Below are positions 50,170 through 62,300 of a stretch of DNA of 64,000 bases, one piece after another. The DNA is from Paracentrotus lividus. Lineage: Eukaryota > Echinodermata > Echinoidea > Camarodonta > Echinidae. The notes under the pieces are model-generated. The model saw only the letters and a program-made list of their open reading frames with translations. It did no database searches and had not been told where the DNA came from. Both the position numbers and the translations under genes were made by a program. The DNA is taken from NCBI GenBank assembly GCA_940671915.1, contig CALNVZ010002100.1:5430876-5494875 (forward strand). The letters run 5' to 3'. Within the stretch, counting starts at the first letter, position 1; every line of letters starts with the position of its first letter.

Positions 50170-50375
50170 CTTGCTAGAAAGCAATCCCTCCAAGATCTAA
50201 ACATGGCTTCTGACTGATGCTTACGGGTGATATCTGTCCAACAAACTGAGTTCCGTAGGATTTCTTATTAGAAAGCTATTCCACCAGAAATCTAAGCCAT
50301 GACTTCTGAAGAGGATTGGAGAGCTACCCGTCCTACAAACTGAGTTCTTTGGGATTTCTGTCCGATGTCTAACTT
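50170..50375. repeat. Two tandem copies of a unit of about 100 bp at the GSAP 3' end
   Basis: AGAAAGCAATCCCTCCAAGATCTAA...CATGGCTTCTGA...TGTCCAACAAACTGAGTTC and AGAAAGCTATTCCACCAGAAATCTAAGCCATGACTTCTGA...GTCCTACAAACTGAGTTC are diverged direct repeats. A third partial match (CATACAAACTGA) is at 49820. Confidence 0.7.
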
Positions 50376-50377
50376 AC

Positions 50378-53300
50378 CTGGTTGCCAGTTGGCCAGTTTC
50401 TTTCTGGAAAGGAAGAGAGATATGTGGTAGAAACATTCTTTTAGCAAAGGTAAGTTTATACAGTGCATCAACATTTGCAAATTTACCAGTAAATCAAATG
50501 GTTTATTTTTAAGATAATTCACTTTCATAATCTCCAAAGAGAATGTACAAATATTACAATATACATGTACATGTATATATCATAAGTTGAAAGTCTGGAC
50601 ATGTTTTTCCTGTACAAAAATTCCTAAAAATCTGATAGAGGGTTCGATGCCAATCTACAGCTATAAATTACTTTATTAATCTTTTTTATTTCATACAAAA
50701 ATGAATTAGGAAATATTGTTTTTTTCAATGATATTTGTACTAAAATGAGTTTTAAAATCACTGTTTTTTCTTAGTAACCAAGATCACAAAATGTGGGATA
50801 GAAACAGGGACAAACATCTCAAAAACATTGGCAAACAAGTCTATTTATTCCATTTATTTTGTCACCCCCTACACTTAAATGTTTGAAGCATGTAAACTTA
50901 CCTGAACCCTCTATGTATTTCATGAATAAATTGAGAGGAGGGAAATCTGGGATCATGTCTAAGAAGTTCTCTTCTGCTTCCAGTGCTGGAATAGCTGTGA
51001 ATAATTTAAAAAAAAAATCCAGGTAATAACCCCATGCCATTACTAGAAGTGCTATAAGCTGTATATAACAAAAATCATGCCTAGAACTTTTTTTACACAA
51101 TACAAATCCAAACCAACCAAACATAAAAAAAAACATATTGGCCATTTATGATTATGTATTGTTTTCTTTGGTCACCACAACTATCAACATACATTTGTAG
51201 GTTGATTTCATATTGGGCATGATTCTTATTCAGTACGCACATGTCTACTACAAAAATCAACACTTTTTTTTGTTGTTGATAATAACTTAATAGGATTAAT
51301 TGATAATACAGCAACTTTAATGCTTTCTGAACACCTTGTACAGTTGTATGTAATTGGCAAGCTAACATACCGGTATTTTTCCTTCATCTCTGATTTTGAC
51401 AGTATATAGCAAGGTGCTTTGAAAAAAAGAAGCATGTACCAGATTAGGTGCCTGGTTATGAATACATTTATATCTTCAACCTACCAGCTTCCATGTTTTT
51501 CTTGCGTGATTTCTGTGGCCTTGTTTGGGGTACCATCGCTGCACTCAGATTCCTCTGCCCATACTCACCACCTATTCCAAAGTGAAATACATGTAATAAA
51601 AAGAAAGAAATACACATATATGTAAATTACATATACATATGGTTGAACTTCGTAATTGAAAATTAAGGAAGATTCTATGTACCTTGTAATACAGGATCTT
51701 TTTTGACTAAATAAGCCAATCCTGGAGAGACGTTTTTTGTTTGTTTTTTTTTATTACAAAAATGCTATTATAGCGGTAAAGATGGTAGCAATAAGGCACA
51801 TGCTGTTACTTGTTAACAAAATGATTCATCTTGAATTCCTTAAACTACTGTCCAATAATGGTACAAAACTATTGAAAATAAATAACAGTGCCATGCAATG
51901 ATCAATGAAATAAATTAAAGGGTTTGATTAATAATGCAAGCATATTCAAAATGCCAAATTTCCATGTCATTATACCACACTTCTTTGGGTCGAACTTTTT
52001 CTTATCTGTTAAGACATTATTTGTGTATATTACTTGTGTAACTATCTAAAACTTTTTCAAATAACAATATAATATCATGGAGGGGTTCCTTCTAACCGTT
52101 AGACTCAGGCCCAGATCCAGCATTTGTAATTTCAATAGATTGTGCAGGCCAAATTGTCTAGGGACAATAGCAGCTCTATCATGTTTGGGCATGGGCCGAT
52201 ACATTCAATTGTGTGACCTGAAGCTGGATCCACTACTGAGACTACTGTACATAATTGAAACTGTGTTTACCATCATGAAGGCATGATGAAGAGATCTGTT
52301 GAGCTATGATTAGATTACTAGATGGATGATCCCAAGACATCAGAACTCGTTCAGCAGATGCCTAGAATATCAAAACATCAGGCATACAGTAGTTACTGTG
52401 TATTGTAATCAAAGGTTAATATACAAAATAGAATTTTCAGTTTAACCTTCTTGCCCTCGAACTGCCAAAACTTTACTCCTCAAACCACCTTTCCAATTTT
52501 AGCCCTTCCATCCCTATCATCAAACCACCCAAAATCATCTGTCCACTTTCCAACATGCTGCAGCAAATCTACTTGATATTAGATTAGTTACTTTGTTTTT
52601 ACAGTCTAAAATACATCATTTTGGCAGGTAGAGCTCTGATTAGTAAGCAGACAGGTTAAAGTAACAACATCAGGGTTCCCAGCATTTCAAGGAAACAAAA
52701 TTCCCTGATTTTTCCCTGATGAAATCTAAAAATTCCCTGATAATTATTTAAACTCATTTCCAGTTTTGTGTGTTTTCTTTGTTGTCGCCGTAAACTATTT
52801 GCAGTATAAAACACTAGTCTGACTGACTACCGAACTTTCAATTTTTGGGCCAATCAAAATTCTCGGATTTTTCCCTGATTTTAAAGCACTATTATCAAAT
52901 TCCCTGACTTTTCCCTGACTGGAAAAAGTAAAACAATTTTCCCTGATTTCCCTGATGGGCTGGGAACCCTGAACATAGAGGGAACACGTCATACAATTCT
53001 ACCAGTATGGTGATCAATGCTTGCATCTACTCTATGTACACTAATTCCATTCATCAGCTACATAATTATGTACTAAACTAGGTCTTTATTTTAAACAGGT
53101 CTATGTAAACTACCTATTCCTAAACAAAATTCATTCCAAGACTCCTACCTTGGGGAGCTTTTGTACAAGTTTCATCTTGAGGTCCACATCGGTCTTGCCT
53201 TCATCAGAGACCTCCTTCACCAAACGATTCATGAACGTCTCTGAGAGTTCAAACACTCCCTGGTTGACATACTGAAGAAACATGCCTGCATCCAAGCATC

Positions 53301-56300
53301 GGTACGCAAGGCAGAGGAAGAAGTGCTTGAAACCTGTTCCCACAAACAAAAAATAATCCAAACAAATTAAAATGTAGTCTCTTTATGGAATTCATACATT
53401 CTCTGCTAGGTGTCAGTACAAAGTTAACCTGTGATATATTTGTATGTACATGCACTTAGCATTCCTCATCTAAGAGGAAAACAAGATATTTAAACCTAGC
53501 ACAATATCAGACTTGCATACTTGCTATGCTTTGTTGAAAATATTCATTCAGTAAGTCAAAACTATCTATCATACTATGGTTAAAGCATAAATATTGAAAA
53601 TTGAATGACATTCGCCTTAAAACCAAAACAACAGCAACAGCAACAACACTTAATGTAAAGAAAAATACAGAGTCTGAATGAGAATAATGAAAATTACATT
53701 GTAAAATTTAAAAAAAAATCACCAATATTTCTTCATAATGGTGAAAGCTGTTTTATATTCATAGATATGACACAAATAATAATTTTCAGTTATACTACTT
53801 ATCATAAGTATATTTATCATTTAACAAACAAAACACGAAGCAACATGTCTCTTTACCGATAGGTAGTGGAAAGCAGAGGTTCTGTGCTGCAGCAAACAGT
53901 CTCTCTATCATATGAAACAGATTCATATCATTCTCTGTTGCCCTCATTGCACCTGCAAAAGATCATAATGGTAACTTACATGTACTGATTTATGTTGATA
54001 TAAGTTATGTTTTTTTTCCATTGCAAGTGTACCATAAAACTAAGTATATTTATACAAAAATTGTATGACATTAAAGCTGGTGTATAGTTTCGGGAGTAAG
54101 AAAAAATAATTTTGATTCGTATTTACATAAATTATGAAAGATTTAATCCAATAACAATAATAAGACAATTATAGGTCTTGAAATCTCGTCTTAGTGTCTT
54201 TATTTCATAAATATAAATATAAAAAAGCTAAGTCGGGGACCCGACTCATGTTAGCGCTCACGTGGAAAACCAATGGGGATTCTCTTGTGTGCGTGTTACA
54301 CACAGATCGTTCGCATCATTCATGCCGTAACCTCGGTGTGCGAAACTCTCAGCAGAGGTCTAAACGGCAGTTTACATTACCCTTCATTCAAAATTTTCAA
54401 ATGAAATTCATCGGAAATAATGAAAGCAATGTCACAAGATCTCTCACACATATCTTTTAGTGCAATGTGGACAACATGAGACTATATTTGATCGGTTTTG
54501 TGCCAATTCCTTTTTTGTTACCAAAACTATACACCAGGTTTAACCATTATATGTATGCACTTAGAATCTGATCTGGTAAAATAAGATGGTGAATCAATAT
54601 GGCCAAACATAATTTATTTTACAATAGAATGATACAGTTTTATAACTAAACAAAACATATTTTCATCAATCATGTGTAAGGTCAGTAGACTAAACACAGT
54701 TGTCAAAACATTACAATTTTTAACAGGCTTTAAACCAAGTGATATTCTAATATTAAGCCTTAAAAAAATTGCTATCTTAAGGCGTGGTCCCACTGGCTTT
54801 TTAGGATGATTTGCGTATGAATTGCGGATTGTTTGTTTTGTTTTGGTTTTTTGTTGCAGATGAACAAAATTTATATACGCAACTCATGCGCAATTAATCC
54901 TCCCGCCAGTGGGACCGGGCCTTTAGCGTAACCCAACCGACCCATAAAATAGTGCCTACTCGACACCTTTTTTCTTCTTTGCAATTGCAATTTCATAATC
55001 TTGTTCTGTAAATGGGATCGATATCAAACAGGGAAAACCCAGAAGTTGTCTATCGTTTTTGGCCGCGCCCCATTTTTGGCAGTTTCATAGCGCATGAAAG
55101 TTTTACCTTTAAATTCTGAGCATCATATGCACACTTGGTATCCCTTGTTTGGTTGATTGTACATATGAACATGTATGCATGATGAAAAAAAAAAACAACA
55201 AACAAACAAACAAAATCCTGCCGTACCTGCCCTATTTTTCAGTGACCTGTTACACCAAGATAACAATTTTTTTTAGACCTTTGCATGGAAATAGAGTTAT
55301 GCGGCGGTCACAACTCGCCGTACCTTCGACGTGCAACTCCCTACGATGGATTTCGTAGAAAAATCGTGCAGCGCAGGTACCTCAGAGGTACGTTGCATGT
55401 ACGACGTGCAGGAAGTTTTGCCAATACCCTTACTACAGAAACGCAGGAATCGCAGAAATTGACCAACGACCTGTGCATACGTTGCACATGCAACGCACGC
55501 TACGTTGATGGCACGTGCCCCGTAGCCTACGATGAGTTGTGACCGCCGCATTATACAGATGGCAACTTACAGAGGAACTTGGGCCAGATCTTCCAGATTC
55601 TCATTGAAGCCAGTAGCAGCTAATAGCAGAGAGAGCATTGTCTTAAACTGCTGCAGTTGGCTACTCACAAACTCAGAGGCATAGTTCTCTAGTCTGTCCT
55701 GGTTGTGAAAGGGCATCCTAGAATGGAAGAAGGACACTAGCTCTTCCAAGATCTGTAAGGAAGCAGATAAATTTAATAGAGCTGTAAATCATTTCATAGA
55801 CATATACATGTGTATAAAACATTGTGTGACCTTCTAACTAAACACATCTACTTTCTCGAGAGCGTTTCATTAACATTTCTTGTCTGACAAGTTTACTTGA
55901 TCTTTACTTGATTTTGATTGGCCGAGCAGCATTATCACTATTATAACTGTCGGATACAACAAATTTGAAAGAAATGCTTCCCAGGTATTCGAGTATTAAT
56001 ATGCCTTATCAATAGGCCCCCTATTTCAATTCTTTACCTCACATCATATTCTGGATGACCCTTTACTGAAAAAGACAAATATGTTTAACAAATTTTGTGT
56101 AGACAGCACAATGATTACTGAGCATATCATTGGAATATACAACTGAAGCTAGTCTATAACATTCCATGACAATGTGCTAGATTTGAATGCATAGCCAAGG
56201 CTGGTCTGCCACATACCATTTCAATGTGCTCATTTTGATTGCTCTCTTCCCCTGGTGCTTTGGTTGAGTTGTCGTCCATCACGCCCACTAGTGGATCTTT

Positions 56301-59300
56301 AGGTTTGACCTGCTTGACCTCTTTATTCGATGTGAGCGCCCTCTTTGAGAACGCAGCTACTTTCTTGAGGAGGGAGGACCGTGCATTCTGGGGATGGGAT
56401 GGCAGGCTAGCTTTCTCTTCACTCTGGTCAAAAGAAAAGAAAATAAAGACAAAAGATTAATATTCAGAAAATCTCTTAAAATTATTCAGAAGGGATGAGT
56501 TTTCAAGAATAATTGCTTTGAGAATCAGAACGTACAACATGGCACACAAGTTCACATAACAGCACATATTAAGTATGAAATTACTCTAACTAGTGGACTG
56601 TACTTACACCAGAAGAAGAAGTAGAGAATAAATTCACAAACATTAATTGAGCAAGTTTCTAACAAGAAAATAAAATAAGAGGACTAGGGTACCACAAAAA
56701 CAGACAGTTATCAGATAAATAAACAAGATATAAAGTAACTTAGATCTGGAGAACTCACAAAACTTTGTAAGATCTTGTTTCTCAAATAGGAAAACAGAAG
56801 GAGAGGACTGGAAAATACAAAAATCCAAAAAACAAGGGGGGATGTACGGAGAAGAATGATATCAATATCTTTGGGAAAATGGGAGAACGTAAAAATGAAA
56901 GCAAAGAATTCATTCTCACCCTAAGCAATTGACTTGCTTGTTCCTGTTCTCTGAGTTTCAAGGTCAATGATCTTGTGTCATATCTTTTGCTTGGAGCCCT
57001 GATTGATTCTTGATTTCTTCTGATCTGTCTTTCTAGAGTTTCCCACAGGTAGCTGCTAGCATCTGTACCAAGACGTTTATCACGACGTCCCTTCTTGAAA
57101 AGAATGTGATATAAAAAACCCCAATGTTAGAGCAAGATTAGCTTTCAATTTGACTGAAGGAATTTGGAGAGACAGTTTTACGAACATACATAAATGGTAT
57201 CAGGGACTCATCATAAAACGTTGTAATTTGTGCATAATATACAGTGTACGAAGATAGGAACACTTGTGATCACTACAAGTTACCAGCAAATCTATACACA
57301 ATGCAGCACTGATTTTGCATGTTTAATAAACAAAGTTTAGCTTGACTAATGTTCTTCAATAATGTTGACTTTAAAGTATTCATTAAGCATAATACATCAA
57401 ATTTTACTTCATGAGTGGAACATTAAAGAGAGTGAAACTGATGGACATAATATGGCTGTATGTGCACTACATCTATTCCTTTTATTTAATTTTTTTTTTA
57501 CATATTAGTGTATGTACATACCTTGCCCAGGAATATCTTTGGAATGTATCTGTTCTCTACCGCTTTGACACAAGATAACCGGCTGCCATCAAGAGTCTAA
57601 TAACAGCAAAAAGCAATAAAAAATATATTCAAATCTAATTTTTATCATGTTTCAATTTCGATATTGGTGTCAAATCACAAATAAATATTTTGGAATTAAC
57701 TTAGATCAAACTTTAGGTGGGTCATTTCAGAAATGTCTGTAAAAAAAAAACTCAAAATGTTCACAATCAATAAAGTGCAAAATCGAATCGCACAGTACAA
57801 TTTGATATAATTAACTAAACATCATATAATTATCCATTGAGGTCCAACACTGCAGTTTTAGCCAATGTCTGTGATTAAAAGAAAAACAGCTACAATAATA
57901 TTGCATGGTTACCTCAATAAAGACAGTCTTCGTGGAATCAACCTTGGTGAATGGTAAATATCGTAGAATGTCTTTGTCTAGCTTCAATCGCACACAGCTG
58001 AATGTACCAGCTAATAGAAACTCAGCAAGCATGTCCTGTAACTCTAACTGGAATGGATCCTGAGTAATGCTCTCAATGATCTAAGTAAGAGTAGATAAGA
58101 AAAGACTGTGTTATTTTGAAGACAAAATACTAATTAGACAATAGTTTCAGAAACTATCTGTTATTTACCCTTGTTTTACAACTTGTAAAATGAAATCTTT
58201 AGTTTGTACAGTAGATGGAAGATTTTTTATGTGGGCAGTACTGTTTGTGGATCATTGATAAATGTGTACTCTCAAATGTACACTTTGACCAGTTAAATAA
58301 AGTTGTACAACCTTCATAAAAAATTTCATACAACAAACAACACAGGACAACCTTGGATTTTATACATAATGTAGCAACAAGCGAAGTAAACTACCTTACT
58401 GTTTCCCATACTGTGTATGTGTATTTGTCTATAACTACTTTTAAGCGATTTCATATTTGTGTATAATCACTTCAGAATGTATTTTTGAATATCTCATTTT
58501 GTTATGTTATGTAGTTTGTGTAAATTTTTTATTATTGCAAAGCAATCAAAGTATTTTACGTAATGCAACTGGAGCCAAAATCAGCCAATACCATTAATTT
58601 TTAGAGAATGATTACCTTCTTATTTAGGGTTGCATCTTTCAGGTTGATGACAGCGAGATGGAGGAGACCTAACTTAAAAGGAATCTGACTGTCTCCCATT
58701 AACAGCAGAGGGAGCTTGTCTTTGTTGATGATTGGTTGGTAGCAGCGTCCAGATAGATTGTCAAACATAAAGTCATCTAGGTTAGAATAATAAAATGCAA
58801 TTTTAAATGTAATTTTCATTAAGAACTTATGTGTATAAATCTCCATTATACTCCATTGTAAGAAGTAAATTTTGTATGCTGCTAGAAATATGCTGTCTTT
58901 AGAATGGTAAGAAAATTAAAAAAACATGATGATGAAAGGAAATGACTACGATGAATAGAACAGCACAATTGAACCTAGGTGGTGTTCCACCAAGTGATTT
59001 GTAAAGGTACTAATGACTTTGAGAACGACTGGAACATGTTCTTGGGTACTATACTAATCACATTCTCAATCATTTAGCATAAGGACTGATCACTAATCGT
59101 TCGTACAGTTGTTCGTAAAGTTGTTTGTAACTTATGATCAGCTATATGAAACACCTCCCAGGTGTTTTACACAGCTGGAGGGAAGTTGAATTTCACATCA
59201 CATGTATATAACAGATGAAGATTTTGTTGAAATAAAAGACTTAAACTCATGAAACACATCAAAGTCCTTTAAACAATAATTTGAAATGTAAGATATCAAA

Positions 59301-62300
59301 AGTGGCATCGTACCATATTTACTAGTTGTTCTATCTCGCTGGCTATGAGACAGAACCATTCTAACACTTCTCAGCTGTTCCATTCTAGACTTCTCAGACT
59401 CCTTTTCAGTTTCCTTCTCAGGGTCCTTGTCGGCTCCAGGTAGAGGGATCCAGGGCACATCCTGAGGCTCGAAGGCAAGGTGGAGACATGGCTCCATCTC
59501 AGGGTTAACGTTCAGCAGATGGAGTACAGTACCAGGGTAGTAGGCCATGATGTAACCATCTAATAGATACAATTATTATTATTATTATTATTACTATTAT
59601 TGTATAAGCCAATATTTTTGCGATTTAGGACTAGTTTGGGAAATTAGCAAGTGCATAATTTCACAAGTTTTGTTACGTTTTCATTACAAAACATTACCTT
59701 ATACTGAAGTGCAGTTTTTTCGTGAAGATGGACTCATGAAATTCATGAAAATAACCACTTTTACAGCATTTGTTTTAGCGTCACCTGTGCCTGGGAGGCA
59801 AGAAGTGATCTAAATCATTGTAACCAATTAATCTCTCCTCCTGATATAACTGATAGGGGATGTGCAGGTGGACCGCTACACCGGCGTTTCCCCCTATTTT
59901 TATATGAATAGTGTAGTCGGTTCTTGAACGAGAGGTGACTCTCCTTAACGAAGGACCTCCAGTTAATGTCCTATCATAGGACAGCATGGAAGGAGATGGA
60001 ATACAGGATTAGAGTAGTAGACAATAATGTCATGTTATGGTGATACAATGTTTCCTCAGCTGATGATTTCTCTTGGTTTTATTTCATTTAAAATGTAGCA
60101 TTAGGGTTATTTAATCACTCATAGTGATTATATAACACATTGAGAAGATAGCACAACCTTACAGCAATCTTATATACTGTACATAAGTGGTTATTTTTGC
60201 GGTGGTTTTATTTTCACAAATTTCATGAGTACATCTTCACAAAATGTTATTTATAGTAATGAAAACATCACAAAAATCGCGAAATTATCCACTCGCCAAT
60301 TTACCAAACTAGACAGTCCAAAATCGTGGAAGTACATGTATATGTACGCAAAAATATTGGCTTATACAGTATTCCTAGCAACTTATCAAACAAAATATCA
60401 CACAAAATATACATTACATACATCGATATCTAGTAATCTAAATGATGTCACTTACTCATTGGAGCAAAGAAGAGTTGCATCCTTCTGGCGATACTCTTCT
60501 GAATATGAGGCACACTGCAGTGCAAAATAGTCTTATGATGCAGCACCAATACCACATAATGAACATCAACAAACTGACTTGAAGACTTCTGCTTGGCGGG
60601 ATTGTTCACTTCCAGTAGCTTTTGATTCAACTGGCTATCAAGTAATGTTCTTGAGCTGATGAGTGGACTAGACTCTGAGTATGGGGAGCTAAGTGTTGAC
60701 CAGTACTGAGGACTAGCTATATTTGACTGGTTAGTGGTTGATTCATAGCTAAGATTGAGGGAAGAGACTGTCAGAGGAGACGCAGGAGATGCCAGTCGAC
60801 CCAGGGATGATGACATTGGGGATGACATGGTTGAAACCGGGGTGTTGGACCTAGGTCCTGCAGGGTCGTCCTTAGGGGCGGGTGACTGTGACAAGTCCAG
60901 ACTGCTTGGCCTTCTCTGGACCTGTCCTTCCGTTCCTGCCTGGATGGATGAAGGAATCTGGAGTTTGGCTTTGCTCTGACGACGTGATGATGGCTTTGAT
61001 CCACCAAGTTTCCTATGAGGCAGCTGGTAGCATAGACAGAGTGAACCTCCAGACTGACAGACTACATACATATTGATGGCTTTATCTGAAATCATAAAAT
61101 AACCCAAGACCACTCAATAAGAAAAATAAATAACATTTACAATCACTTACATAAACATTAACTGTAAAGGATTTCTAATTCTCAGAAAACATCTTCAAGT
61201 CTTTAAGAAAGTTTATGTCTTGTTTTTACTTATTTGATGAAATATTTGATACCACAAAGGACGGTCGAGGGTTTATATTCAACACTGTGACAATCTTACA
61301 GCAAGACTTATGGCTGGGAATTAAAAATGAAAAAAAAAAAAAAAAACCTCTACAGTAATATACCCACCTGAAATTGTATTCCTTACAGATGGCTGTTCAT
61401 ATGAATACCTGCAAATGTGAAAAGAGAATGAGAGAAAAAACTAGATGAATCTTCGACCGCGCACGTCGGAAGGCATGCCTCCGTATTGCCACATCGGAAA
61501 AAAAGGCATGCGCATGTTGAGTATTTTACATCCATTTATCAATGACATTTTTGAGATATTGACCCAAATCTATTAAAGTTGTATCATCAGAATTATTTCC
61601 AACTCAGGAAGGATGGCTACTGATGTTATAAAAAGGATAAACATGTTTAAGTTGATCTGTCAAAGGTCCTTCAGAAATTGCACAAACCGAGTCATTTACA
61701 TAAATAACCAGTGACCTTTGATGTCCCTGACCTCAAAAATCTAATATAATAAATTCATTGTCCTACCATATGCACACATGACCCAAGTTTGATGTTCATC
61801 CATCAAACTGTTCTTAAGTTATCGCAAGAACAAGCCATTTTCACGTACACAATGTCTCTGGTGGCCTTTGAACTTTGACCTCATGACTCTAATTCTAATC
61901 AGTTTATTGTCGCGTCCGCATATGCACATATGACCCAAGTTTGAAATTATCCGTCAAACGGTTTTTAAGTTTATTGCGAGAACAAGCATTTTCATGTACA
62001 CAATGACCTCTGTGACCTTGACCTCATGACCCCAAAATCTGATAAGTTCATTGTCCCCCATATGTAAATATGATCCAAGTTTGAAGTTGATCCCTCAAAC
62101 GGTTCTTAAGTTATCGCAAGAACGAGAGCCATTTTCAACGTACACAATGACCTGTGACCTTTGACCTCATGACCCCAAAATCTAATAAGTTTATTGACCC
62201 TCATATATGCACATAATGACCCAAGTTTCAAGTTTTATCCCTCAAACGGTTCTTAAGTTATCACGAGAACAAACATTTTTTAATGTATACAAGACCTCAG

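Noticed and set aside
54194..54460. 88-codon plus-strand open frame
   Set aside because: Lies wholly inside an inverted-repeat element and has no recognisable domain.
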